Positions 32,651-41,466 of a DNA stretch of 64,000 bases are shown one piece after another; within the stretch, counting starts at the first letter, position 1; every line of letters begins with the position of its first letter. Origin of the DNA: Sideroxydans sp. CL21. Its GTDB lineage: Bacteria > Pseudomonadota > Gammaproteobacteria > Burkholderiales > Gallionellaceae. Position numbers and translations under genes: made by a program. The stretch is from assembly GCF_902459525.1 (NCBI RefSeq), contig NZ_LR699166.1, positions 3,608,501 to 3,672,500 of the forward strand, written 5' to 3'. Below the pieces are notes generated by a model. It had not been told where the DNA came from, searched no databases, and was given only the letters and a program-made list of their open reading frames with translations.

Positions 32651-35053
32651 TTAGAGCTGCTTGGTCAGGCCGAGAAACAGGCCGAGCCGTGGTCCGTACT
32701 GCGGAGCGAACACGCCTATGCCGGAGCCGTCGCGTATTTCATAGACCTTGTCAAACAAATTGTTGATGACCAGTCTTATTTCCACCGGGCCTGTTGCGTC
32801 AAGATTGATCTTGCGGCTTGCACCGAGATTGACGACGGTATAGGAAGGCAGATTGGTCGTATTGGCAAAGCCGTTGCGCAAACCGCTCTGGAATATCACA
32901 TCACTGCTCAGGCGCGTGCCCGACAATAGATAGGAACCGCCGGTCGAGAAGGTCAATGCTTGCTCATGATCGACATTTACCCAGTTGTTTGCCGCGTAAT
33001 CGAGTGTGGCCTGATTGAACAGATACTGACTGGAGATGATGTCCTTCGCCTGGCTGACGGTGCGAGCCAGATTGGTGTAGCCGGTAAGATTGTCGGACTT
33101 GTAATTGCCGGTCAACTCAACCCCGTATATTCTGCCTTGCGCATAGTTGTACGGAGTCAAGATCAAGGCCGGGCCAAACTGGCCCTCGTCTATGGTATTT
33201 CGGGTCTGCTTGTAGAAACTGTCGAGTCCAAGGCTGGTGGTTGAGGTCAACTGATGCATGACACCCGCATCATAGTAATTGGATCGTTCCGACTTTACCG
33301 AAGAGTTCAATCCTGGAGCCGCGTTGGTTGTATTCTGAAACAAAGCCTGCGTGCTGGTGGAAACCAGTTCGGTCGGCGGCGGCGTGAAGTAGCGTGAATA
33401 TCCGGCATGCAGAGTCGTCTGATCACTGAATTTGTACACCATCCCCAGTCTTGGACTCAGTTGATGCTCATTGACGAAGGCGTTGACCTGGTCAAAGCGT
33501 GCACCATAGTTTATGGTCAGCTTCCCGGTGGCTTTCCATTCGTCCTGTAGATAGACCCCAACCAAGGTATTGCCGTTTTTGGGATTGTTGTCGACGATGT
33601 TATAGGGTGCCCCGGAAACCAAACCTGTTGAAGCATTGACCGGAAATACCATTGCCGTGTTATTGCTCTGGATATTTTCATCGCTCCCGAACAGGCCCAT
33701 GCGTAGCGTGTGTGTCTCGTTCAGGCGATTGCTGGCATCGGCCTGAATGCCGGTGCTGGAACTGCTGCGAAACGCGTCCGATGCTACGCCATTGAATGCC
33801 AGATTGCCGAAGATGTCCGGCATGTAATGGGTGCTGGAATAACGCGTAAACAACGACACCTGGTAGTCAATATTGTCATTCAGCGAGCTTTGTACCGATG
33901 AAACGACAAATCGGTTCACTTCACGCTGTTGATCGTTAAGTGTGCCGGAGTTCGGGGTATATCCGGCAGGTAACTGCCCGAGTATCCCAAGATTGTTGGG
34001 ATCTGGCGTTTGACCTGGATTATTGGGGATCTGAAATTTCCCATCATAGCTTCCGAACATTAAGCTCAGCTTGGTGTCCGGATTCAGTAAATAGGATAAG
34101 AAACCAAATTCCTTACTTTGTTGGGTGGTGTCATGTATCGGATTTCGGCTCGCCGTTGGATTCTCGATACCTACATTGTCTGTCAGATAGGAACCGCTGA
34201 CGAAGTAGGACAGGTTATCTTTTGTGCCTCCATATTCCACGCTTGGATTGAAGGTATTGAAGCTGCCACCGTACATATCGACACGCCCGCCGTTGTCGAA
34301 TTTGGTCTTGGTATCAATCTCAACGACTCCCGCCGTTCGATAGCCGTATTGCGCGGGTAGCGCACCGGTGAGCAAATTGATGTTCTGCGCAAAGCGCGTA
34401 TCGAGAGCCTGACCGAACCCGCTGATGCCTTCGGGGAGAATCACGCCGTTGATGCGATACTGCATGTTGCCGTGATCGCCGCGCACATGTAATTGGCCAT
34501 ATGAATCATTGACCACGCCGGGCGCTTGCAGGAGAACCTGGTTTAGCGGCGTGCTGTCTCCCTGTGGCAAAGTGTCGATATCCTTCTCTTCAAAGCGATA
34601 GACACTCCCGCCGGTTTTGGGCGACAGCCCGTTGCGCGCTTCATTCAGCCTTGCTACCGTGATATTGATCTCCGGTGCTTGAGATGCTGCCAGCGTAATG
34701 GTGGTGTTTACCACCCCGGCTTGAAGCGTGACATTTGACGAGTTGTATTCGTAACCGGCTTTGTCCGATAAAACAACATAAGAGCCAGGTGCAATGGAAG
34801 AAAAGCTGAAATCTCCTTCTGCATTGCTGGTGGTATTCCCTATGACTTCTCCGGTAGCAGATTTGAGCGTGATATTTGCCCCGGCTATAGGCTGCCCAAC
34901 GGCATTACGCAGCTGTCCCTTGATGGCATTTAATTTACTGATTTCAGTCGTTTGTTCAGCTTGTCCGGCTGTAGAACTTGGCCCCTGTTCATTAGCGGCA
35001 TAGGCACATAGCGGCGCGGATAGCGCCGCACACAATAGGGTGCGCTTCAACAT
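32651..35053 (-). CDS. TonB-dependent outer-membrane receptor with carboxypeptidase-regulatory-like front domain
   Basis: 800 aa. Signal peptide MLKRTLLCAALSAPLCAYAA, then a CarboxypepD_reg-like beta-sandwich (about 45-130: GQPIAGANITLKSATGEVIG), a plug domain (VLLQAPGVVNDSYGQLHVRG and NINLLTGALPAQYG) and a 22-strand barrel ending in LGLFLGLTKQL. The substrate is not evident, and no catecholate or vitamin B12 context is present. The downstream exbBD-tonB set is dedicated to it by position. The upstream gene encodes a small cysteine/histidine-bearing periplasmic protein, which hints at a metal. Confidence 0.9.
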   Translation of the reverse strand: MLKRTLLCAALSAPLCAYAANEQGPSSTAGQAEQTTEISKLNAIKGQLRNAVGQPIAGANITLKSATGEVIGNTTSNAEGDFSFSSIAPGSYVVLSDKAGYEYNSSNVTLQAGVVNTTITLAASQAPEINITVARLNEARNGLSPKTGGSVYRFEEKDIDTLPQGDSTPLNQVLLQAPGVVNDSYGQLHVRGDHGNMQYRINGVILPEGISGFGQALDTRFAQNINLLTGALPAQYGYRTAGVVEIDTKTKFDNGGRVDMYGGSFNTFNPSVEYGGTKDNLSYFVSGSYLTDNVGIENPTASRNPIHDTTQQSKEFGFLSYLLNPDTKLSLMFGSYDGKFQIPNNPGQTPDPNNLGILGQLPAGYTPNSGTLNDQQREVNRFVVSSVQSSLNDNIDYQVSLFTRYSSTHYMPDIFGNLAFNGVASDAFRSSSSTGIQADASNRLNETHTLRMGLFGSDENIQSNNTAMVFPVNASTGLVSGAPYNIVDNNPKNGNTLVGVYLQDEWKATGKLTINYGARFDQVNAFVNEHQLSPRLGMVYKFSDQTTLHAGYSRYFTPPPTELVSTSTQALFQNTTNAAPGLNSSVKSERSNYYDAGVMHQLTSTTSLGLDSFYKQTRNTIDEGQFGPALILTPYNYAQGRIYGVELTGNYKSDNLTGYTNLARTVSQAKDIISSQYLFNQATLDYAANNWVNVDHEQALTFSTGGSYLLSGTRLSSDVIFQSGLRNGFANTTNLPSYTVVNLGASRKINLDATGPVEIRLVINNLFDKVYEIRDGSGIGVFAPQYGPRLGLFLGLTKQL

Positions 35054-35087
35054 GGTGTTTCTCCGAAAATATTGCTAGAAGCAGTCC

Positions 35088-35106
35088 CTCATCCGCAAGG
35101 GATGAG
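35088..35106 (-). promoter_or_regulatory. Hairpin between the DUF2946-like gene and the receptor
   Basis: CTCATCC-GCAAG-GGATGAG is a perfect 7-bp stem located 35 nt before the receptor ATG and 11 nt after the upstream stop. It could be an attenuator or an mRNA processing site. A U-run is lacking on the minus strand (GGACTGCTTC follows). Confidence 0.4.
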
Positions 35107-35116
35107 AGACTGGCGT

Positions 35117-35437
35117 TTAGGCGAAATATTGGAGGTGAGCAGGCGGGCCGCGCGCATCGGCGACCAGGTTGTTGAAGTGGTGGAAGGTGGATGTGTAATG
35201 CCGTACAACTTCATCCGATGCCTGTGGCAAGGAGAAATCATAATTGCCAACACTGAGGGCGCTACCAAGCTGTGCGTAGGTGGCACATTTTTCACAGGTA
35301 TTAGAATGCGGTGCTTGCTTGTCTTTCTGCGACTGTTCTTCGAATGCATGGCTCAATGCATGCTCTGCACCGACTTGTTGTGCGGACAGCAAGGCGAATG
35401 CGAACAATACTGGAAGAAAGAATCGGGAGAGCCTCAT
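35117..35437 (-). CDS. DUF2946-like periplasmic protein with CxxC
   Basis: About 106 aa from ATG 35437. Signal peptide MRLSRFFLPVLFAFALLSAQ, then a short mature region with HALSHAFEEQ, NTCEKCATYAQLGSAL and the C-terminal ARGPPAHLQ typical of DUF2946-like proteins. The Cys pair and histidines suggest metal or redox chemistry in the periplasm. It lies 63 nt upstream of the TonB receptor on the same strand. Function by analogy only. Confidence 0.65.
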   Translation of the reverse strand: MRLSRFFLPVLFAFALLSAQQVGAEHALSHAFEEQSQKDKQAPHSNTCEKCATYAQLGSALSVGNYDFSLPQASDEVVRHYTSTFHHFNNLVADARGPPAHLQYFA

Positions 35438-35725
35438 AGCGGCCATCACCTTACCAAAGGGAAGAAGTAATCGCAAGAAAGAGTTTCAAAAAGCAGTAAG
35501 AAGGCCAATATCTTTAATTTGTGAATTTTTATGCGGAGAATTTCTGACAATCATTAAAGTTATCATTCAATTCAGAGTCGTATAGCTTCTATCCATCGAT
35601 AAATGAGAATTCCCCTGCGACAATATGTCGCAGGGCTAGCAACACAAGCGTCCCTATAATGCCTATGCCTCAAAGAATTGGCACAGCAGCAACAATTTTC
35701 AAATAAATAAAAAGGGGACCAAACA

Positions 35726-36757
35726 ATGCAACAATTTCGCGTGACCGCAAAAACAAAATCATTACATAAAATATTTCGTTCGGCACTGTCTATAGCGCTT
35801 GGGCTCTCCAAATTTCGTTCCATGGCTTTCCTTGGAGCTGCGCTCGTACCCGCTCCAGTCTTTGCATGCGCTTGCGGATGCGGAATTTTTGATGTCGGCC
35901 TGCCAGGCTTGCCGGTGTCCGGCATGAACGACCAGGTTTCTTTGCAATACGCATACATGAATCAGAACCAGAACCACAGCGGCTCAAGCAATGCGGCAGG
36001 CGCACTTAACCCGGATCAGCAGATAAAAACCGAATACTACAATCTGTACGGGCAGCATATGTTCAACAGGGATTGGGGAATCATGGCCATGGTGCCTTTC
36101 TGGCAAAGATCCTTTACCACCGACACCAATGGCACGCCGGGCGTCACCGATGCGGCTGCAGGCGTGACCCCCGGCATCGAGAACGCGAATGTCCGCAGAC
36201 TTTCCGATATCCGCGTGATGGGAATGTACACCGGGTTTGATGCAGACATGTCCAGCGGGCTCACCTTCGGCTTGAAATTGCCGACGGGTACCACTACCGC
36301 ATCGCCTTTGCTGGATCGCGATACAGAGCCGGGAACCGGGACCACTGATTTACTGCTCGGCGGCTACAAGATGGGATATATCGGCAAGGAGTTTGGCTGG
36401 TTTTCACAGGGAACTTATCGGCACGCGCTGAACACCTACCAGTCATACAAACCCGGAGACAGCCTCAATGTTACTGCAGGAGTGACCTATAACGGATTGA
36501 CGGGTACAACCAAGGTGATTCCCATGTTGCAGGTGAACGCCCAGTGGCGAGGAAGCGACCAAGGCGGGGGCGACGCCATTTATGGTAACGTGAATAGCGG
36601 CTACAGGAATTTGTACATTGCACCCGGTGTGATGGTGAACTTGACCAGACACTTGCAGGCCAACGCTTCAATTTATATTCCGGCATACCGATTTTCTAAC
36701 GGTAACCAGTTGGTGCCTCAGTGGCTGGGCAATGCAGGCATTACCTACATGTTCTGA
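35726..36757 (+). CDS. Outer-membrane beta-barrel protein with N-terminal CACGCG motif
   Basis: 343 aa. A long signal region ends near VPAPVFA, and the mature protein begins CACGCGIFDVGLPGLPVSG, a cysteine cluster that could bind a metal. The remainder consists of amphipathic strands (YYNLYGQHMFNRDWGIMAMV, LTFGLKLPTGTTTASPL) ending in NAGITYMF with a terminal Phe, as in barrel proteins of the MetA-pathway (phenol degradation) type. It probably lies in the outer membrane. It is divergent from the receptor operon. Confidence 0.75.
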   Translation: MQQFRVTAKTKSLHKIFRSALSIALGLSKFRSMAFLGAALVPAPVFACACGCGIFDVGLPGLPVSGMNDQVSLQYAYMNQNQNHSGSSNAAGALNPDQQIKTEYYNLYGQHMFNRDWGIMAMVPFWQRSFTTDTNGTPGVTDAAAGVTPGIENANVRRLSDIRVMGMYTGFDADMSSGLTFGLKLPTGTTTASPLLDRDTEPGTGTTDLLLGGYKMGYIGKEFGWFSQGTYRHALNTYQSYKPGDSLNVTAGVTYNGLTGTTKVIPMLQVNAQWRGSDQGGGDAIYGNVNSGYRNLYIAPGVMVNLTRHLQANASIYIPAYRFSNGNQLVPQWLGNAGITYMF

Positions 36758-37389
36758 CGAGTGTAATGACCGAATTTAAGTTCACTCAAGATGACATCAT
36801 CTCACTATCGTAAATACACACCCGCATCGTTGTCACCTACCGGAATGGTTTTGCGGCGGAGTGAAGATTGTACTTATTTTATCTGGCACTTCGAATGGCG
36901 GTTCCCCACAGTTGCATTTCAAATAAAGTACCCCGCAGCAAGCTGCGGGGTATTCTGCGCTCTTTAATCTGCTGGCTCTCGGCCAGCCTATGCCTCTAGG
37001 AAAGGGGAAATTGTACCCGCAGAGATTAAATAAATTTGTTGAAAACAAACACTCACCAAACTTGGCTTATGCCTGGTATCGCAGATCGGAAATGTTCTTT
37101 AAAGTGGTTAGTTCTTTTCCACTGAATGTTCTTTAAATTAGAGCCATTTTTACTTTTTCGTCATGGCGACATGGACTAGCAAACTTCGTTGCACTTAAAT
37201 TAACTATTGATATTTAGCAGGTTACTGGATATTCCATCATAACGTTCGGTCATGACGTAAGCTTTTTTGCTTCTGGCACAGTTCTTGTAAGAGGAATGTA
37301 GGAAACTTCTTACATCCTGGAATTGCTAATTAATTCGATAGTTGTAATTCGCCAAACTAAATCGTGATGGTATTTGCATTAATGTGTCC
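36758..37389. other. Long leader region before the second TonB receptor
   Basis: About 630 nt without a gene. It holds a strong hairpin (36929-36952), a second stem around GCTGG-CTCTCG-GCCAGC (about 36970-36986), an exact 13-bp direct repeat AATGTTCTTTAAA at 37091-37103 and 37125-37137, and AT-rich DNA up to the receptor start. This is long enough for complex control, but I could not match a known riboswitch. Confidence 0.5.
36929..36952. terminator. Strong GC-rich hairpin, likely terminator
   Basis: TACCCCGCAGC-AA-GCTGCGGGGTA forms an 11-bp stem about 170 nt after the barrel-protein gene. There is no long U-run on the plus strand. On the minus strand CTTTATTT follows. It probably ends transcription or stabilises the mRNA end. 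Confidence 0.6.
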
Positions 37390-39573
37390 ATGAAATTTAA
37401 AGCATATCAATTAATTTCGGTTGCAGTAATAGCGACTATTTTTACAGCTGGCTTGCATGTCAACGTAGCATTGGCTGATACAGCAGTGAATGCGCAGTCA
37501 GATAACGAGCAGTCGTTATCCAATTCTGAAACGATAAACACATTGCCCGAGGTGACGGTCACCGGGCATTACGACAATGCAGTCGGAACCTCCGATGCAG
37601 CTTCCCAAGGGGTCGTCCGCGGTAAGTTATTGCAGGACATCCCTCTGCTCAGGCCGGGCGAGGTGCTGGAGACCGTGCCCGGTATGGTGGTCACCCAGCA
37701 CTCCGGCGACGGCAAGGCCAATCAGTATTTTTTGCGCGGATATAACCTGGACCATGGCTCCGATTTCGCCACCAACGTGGACGGTGTGCCGACGAACATG
37801 CCCACCAATGCCCATGGTCAGGGCTATTCCGACGTGAATTTCCTGATCCCGGAGCTGGTGGAACGCATCGATTACCGCAAAGGCCCGTATTTCGCCGACA
37901 ACAGCGATTTTTCGTCAGCCGGTTCCGCAGACATCAAATACCGGAACAGTCTTGATCACAATTTTGCGGACATGACTCTCGGAGCCTATGGCTACCGGCG
38001 CGTGCTTATGGCGGGGTCGACGGTGTTGGCGCCACAAGGTCAGTATTCCCAGAATACATCTTCACTCAACAAAACCGGCCCGACCCTGCTCGGCGCAGTG
38101 GAGCTCATGAGCAACAACGGTCCGTGGGCGGTCAACGAGGATCTGCACAAGACCAATGCTCTGTTGCGTCTCAGCGATGGCGGTGCCACAAACGGATGGT
38201 CGCTCGATGCGATCCATTACGATGCGAAGTGGAATTCGACAGACCAGGTGCCGCTGGAGTTGATCGCTTCGGGGCAGCTGGGACGCTTTTCGGCATTGGA
38301 TCCCACCGACGGCGGAAATTCCAGCCGGGATATCGTTTCCGGGGAATGGCGCAGCAGCGATTCCGCGGGGTATACGAAGTTGTCCACTTTCATCGAACAT
38401 TACCATCTGCAGCTTTGGTCGAACTTCACTTTCTTCGAATTGCGTCCGGCGACCGGCGACCAGTTCGAACAGGCGGAAGACCGGAACATCGTTGGCGGGC
38501 AGGCGGTCAGGGGATGGAACCATGGTCTGCTGGAACACGATTCGTTTACAGAGCTGGGCCTGCAGTTGCGCCACGACAACATAAACGTCAGCCTGCAGAA
38601 CACGCAGGCGCGCATACCTTTTGCAGCAGTAAGCAACAACCGGGTTGGAGAGACCCTGACCGGCCTGTATCTGCAAAACACGACCTATTGGGCCAGCTGG
38701 ATACGCACCCTGGTTGGATTTCGCGAAGATACCGTTTCCATGGACATGACTTCGTATGTGCAACCGCAGAATTCGGGCTCAGCCGGGGGCACCCGTCCTT
38801 CGCCCAAGTTCTCGGCGATCTTTGGCCCCTGGCAGCGGACGGAATTGTTCCTCAATGCTGGCAAGGGATTTCATAGCAACGATGCGCGTGGCGTGATCGA
38901 CAGGGTTGACCCGACTACCGGCGTGCCCGCGACTGCGGTGCCGGCTCTGGTTGGCAGTACAGGCAAGGAAATCGGGGTGCGCACGGAAATGATCAAGGGT
39001 ATACAAAGTTCGGTTGCGTTCTGGAGTCTGGATAGCGATTCGGAGATCGTCTATGCGGCCGACTCTGCGATCGGCAGCACGACACCGAACGGCGCAAGCA
39101 AGCGCACCGGGGTGGAGTGGAACAATCACTGGAATGCCAATCGCTGGCTGCTGGTCGATGCGGATCTGGCCTGGACGCATGCGCGCTATGCAAACATGAA
39201 CGACAACGGCGCAACCGGGGACCTGATCCCCAATGCGGTGGGCAAGGTTGCGCTGCTCAGGGCCGCGATCCGCGATGAAGGTGCCTGGCTGGCGGGGATT
39301 GAAACCCGGTATATCGGTCAATATCCCCTTTCCCAGGACGGCAGCCTGAGCGCACCCTCGGCAATCGTGACCAATGTGCGGGTGCGGCGCGAGATATCTT
39401 CGCGCATGGCAGTCTCGCTGGACGCACTCAATCTGTTCAACCGCCAGTATTACGATATCGCCTATCAGCAGGATTACCGGGTATCACCGACGAGTCCAGT
39501 GGTGCCGAGCGGGATCACGGTGCATCCGGGAGAGCCGCGTCAATTGCGGGTGACTTTGGGGATCAAGTTCTGA
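37390..39573 (+). CDS. TonB-dependent outer-membrane receptor
   Basis: About 727 aa from ATG 37390. Signal peptide, then a TonB-box-like TLPEVTVTG (about 50), a plug domain with LRPGEVLETVPGMVVTQHSG and YFLRGYNLDHGSDFATNVDG, NAHGQGYSDVNFLIPELVER and a barrel ending LFNRQYYDIAYQ with the final aromatic GIKF. This GYSDVNFLIPE subgroup is widespread in proteobacteria. The substrate is not proven. It stands alone after a long structured leader. It relies on a TonB system such as the one at 30905-32596. Confidence 0.9.
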   Translation: MKFKAYQLISVAVIATIFTAGLHVNVALADTAVNAQSDNEQSLSNSETINTLPEVTVTGHYDNAVGTSDAASQGVVRGKLLQDIPLLRPGEVLETVPGMVVTQHSGDGKANQYFLRGYNLDHGSDFATNVDGVPTNMPTNAHGQGYSDVNFLIPELVERIDYRKGPYFADNSDFSSAGSADIKYRNSLDHNFADMTLGAYGYRRVLMAGSTVLAPQGQYSQNTSSLNKTGPTLLGAVELMSNNGPWAVNEDLHKTNALLRLSDGGATNGWSLDAIHYDAKWNSTDQVPLELIASGQLGRFSALDPTDGGNSSRDIVSGEWRSSDSAGYTKLSTFIEHYHLQLWSNFTFFELRPATGDQFEQAEDRNIVGGQAVRGWNHGLLEHDSFTELGLQLRHDNINVSLQNTQARIPFAAVSNNRVGETLTGLYLQNTTYWASWIRTLVGFREDTVSMDMTSYVQPQNSGSAGGTRPSPKFSAIFGPWQRTELFLNAGKGFHSNDARGVIDRVDPTTGVPATAVPALVGSTGKEIGVRTEMIKGIQSSVAFWSLDSDSEIVYAADSAIGSTTPNGASKRTGVEWNNHWNANRWLLVDADLAWTHARYANMNDNGATGDLIPNAVGKVALLRAAIRDEGAWLAGIETRYIGQYPLSQDGSLSAPSAIVTNVRVRREISSRMAVSLDALNLFNRQYYDIAYQQDYRVSPTSPVVPSGITVHPGEPRQLRVTLGIKF

Positions 39574-39759
39574 TATTGAATGCCTATTCGAATATATTTC
39601 GATTTAGGCAGAGAAGTTAGATGGGCTTACTACTAATTGTAGTGATAACGAACTCGATTGACGGTTCTGCAGTGCCCGCGATCGGGTAACTTGTATGACT
39701 ATACTTGTCGGGTAACCGCGCATGGCTACCCGACTTCAGACGTTCAGACCTCTACCTGC

Positions 39760-39792
39760 TTTACGAAATATTTACGCCCGCCCCCCTATGTT
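39760..39792 (+). promoter_or_regulatory. KdpE-box-like promoter A (small membrane protein and EIIA-like gene)
   Basis: TTTACG (39760-39765), 5 nt, TTTACG (39771-39776), then exactly 10 nt to TATGTT (39787-39792), a likely -10. The direct repeat resembles the E. coli kdp box (TTTATA-N5-TTTACA). The following TATGTTTTAGAAAATCTTTA is shared with promoter B. Confidence 0.7.
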
Positions 39793-39873
39793 TTAGAAAA
39801 TCTTTATGCGGCTTTCCCTATTCTTATAAAGGGCTCGATTATGTCGAGTAGCATTATAGGAAGGAGAAATGTC

Positions 39874-40071
39874 ATGAATGATCCTGCAGAAATATTTATC
39901 AAGCTGGTGGTCTTCTTGATGGCTTTTTTAGGCATTGTCGGATTGGCGCACGTGACTTCTTGGATGTTCAACGAATCCAAACCGCATGGCTCGAATAGAA
40001 CTTTCGCAAAAAGAAGCCTGACAGAGAAAGCAGATCGGGTAGGTATCAACTCTGACGATAATTTGATTTGA
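39874..40071 (+). CDS. Small membrane protein, kdp satellite (copy 1)
   Basis: 65 aa from ATG 39874, preceded by AAGGAGAAATGTC. It opens MNDPAEIFIKLVVFLMAFLG with one hydrophobic helix (about 8-30), then a basic tail (SKPHGSNRTFAKRSLTEKAD). It is a paralogue of the 44-aa protein at 51317, with the same MND-AE-F-I start, helix and KP-G-NR-F end, and both share promoter sequence. I infer a K+-stress accessory peptide. It lies directly before the EIIA-like gene. Confidence 0.7.
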   Translation: MNDPAEIFIKLVVFLMAFLGIVGLAHVTSWMFNESKPHGSNRTFAKRSLTEKADRVGINSDDNLI

Positions 40072-40091
40072 TTGATCCCACGGAGAAAATA

Positions 40092-40547
40092 TTGAGCCAC
40101 ATTTCAAAATACCTTTGGCCCGAAGACATTCTTCTCGATGTCGATGTGGCCAACAAGACCCAGCTTTTTAATGATATTGGTCGACATATGGAGAGGGAGC
40201 ATGGCATGTCACATGAGTGGCTGATTGCAGGTCTTTCCCGTAGGGAACAACTTGGATCGACTGGTTTGGGAGAGGGGGTTGCCATCCCCCACGCCAGAAT
40301 CGAAGGTCTTTCCCAAATACATATTGCCTATTTGCGACTCAAAACCCCGATTCCTTTCGATGCTCCAGATGGGAAACCCGTATCCGACATCATCGTCATA
40401 CTGGTCCCCAAACAAGCTACTGAAGAACATCTTCAAATTCTGGCCGAAACTACCCAGATATTCGCTGATAGTAAGTTTCGTGAGAACCTGCATTCGTGTC
40501 AACATGCGATTGAGGTCAAATCAATGATCGAGTCATTTGCTTGGTGA
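40092..40547 (+). CDS. ptsN: PTS EIIA-Ntr/fructose-type domain protein
   Basis: About 152 aa from TTG 40092 (GGAG upstream). A TTG at 40068, overlapping the previous gene by 4 nt, is the alternative. It is a PTS_EIIA_2 domain with the phosphorylated histidine in GEGVAIPHARIEGL and the usual VPKQATEEHLQILAETTQIF. EIIA-Ntr proteins bind KdpD and TrkA in enterobacteria and so regulate potassium uptake. Placement beside kdpDE under a kdp-box-like promoter fits that. It is a second, dedicated ptsN-like gene by inference, since the usual one sits near rpoN. Confidence 0.85.
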   Translation: MSHISKYLWPEDILLDVDVANKTQLFNDIGRHMEREHGMSHEWLIAGLSRREQLGSTGLGEGVAIPHARIEGLSQIHIAYLRLKTPIPFDAPDGKPVSDIIVILVPKQATEEHLQILAETTQIFADSKFRENLHSCQHAIEVKSMIESFAW

Positions 40548-40770
40548 ATAGCGCTGGCGTATTAATTCATGCATCAAAAGCAAGGCGCCAGACTTTTATA
40601 TTAGCATCGTCGCAAACAATGACTCATTTGAAGTAGCTACATTGTTACCTGGCACATCTGCAATAGCGACCAACATCCTCCACCAAAAAGGACCTACTTC
40701 AATTTAAGAGCAAAGTTTTACAGTACATCGGCGTAATTTTGAATGGGCTTAATAAATGCTAGATGGGCAT

Positions 40771-41466
40771 TCAAATCGCAGCCAGTCTGTAACCCACACC
40801 GCTTTCCGTCAGCAGGAAACGCGGTCGTGCAGGATCTTTCTCCAGTTTGTGGCGCAGGATACCCATATAGATACGCAGATAGTGAGCTCGCTCCACGTAG
40901 TTCGGCCCCCAGACTTCCCTGAGCAACAACTGGTGCGTCAGCACCTTGCCCGCGTGCTTGACTAACACGGTCAGCAGACGGTACTCGAGTGGAGTGAGAT
41001 GCACTTCCGCACCGCTGACTGTGACATTGCGATGCGTCATGTCCACCCTTAACTCGTCCACTGAGAAAACGCCTTCTTCCACTCCAGTCGAAATCGAAGT
41101 CACATGACGCAATGCCACGCGTATCCTTGCCAGCAACTCACCGACGCCAAAAGGCTTGACCAGATAATCATCCGCCCCCGCATCCAGCGCGGAAACCTTG
41201 TCGCTTTCCTGCGAGCGAGCGGACAGGATGATGACGGGAACGGTAGACCACGTACGTATTCCTCTGACAACCTCCACTCCGTCCATATCGGGCAGGCCGA
41301 GATCGAGAATGACCAGGTCCGGTTTGCGTGTTGCGGCCTCGGTCAAGCCCTGCTTGCCGGTTTCAGCTTCGATCACCTGATAGCCTTCCGATACCAGCGT
41401 AGTGCGCAGGAAGCGGCGTATCTGCGCTTCATCCTCGATAACAATAATGGTGGCGGAATTATTCAT
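40771..41466 (-). CDS. kdpE: KDP operon response regulator
   Basis: 231 aa from ATG 41466, which overlaps the kdpD stop by 8 nt. The receiver domain has DE (VIEDEAQI), phospho-acceptor Asp in LVILDLGLPDMDG and Lys in DYLVKPFGVGEL. The OmpR-type winged helix has LTPLEYRLLTVLVKHAGKVL and YLRIYMGILRHKLEKDPARP. It activates kdp genes when phosphorylated by KdpD. The locally repeated TTTA-type boxes are its probable sites. Confidence 0.95.
   Translation of the reverse strand: MNNSATIIVIEDEAQIRRFLRTTLVSEGYQVIEAETGKQGLTEAATRKPDLVILDLGLPDMDGVEVVRGIRTWSTVPVIILSARSQESDKVSALDAGADDYLVKPFGVGELLARIRVALRHVTSISTGVEEGVFSVDELRVDMTHRNVTVSGAEVHLTPLEYRLLTVLVKHAGKVLTHQLLLREVWGPNYVERAHYLRIYMGILRHKLEKDPARPRFLLTESGVGYRLAAI

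Noticed and set aside
37270-37295. Sigma-54-like site TGGCAC-N5-TTGT before the second TonB receptor
   Set aside because: The -12 element reads GT instead of GC and no enhancer-binding gene is nearby. Too weak to annotate.
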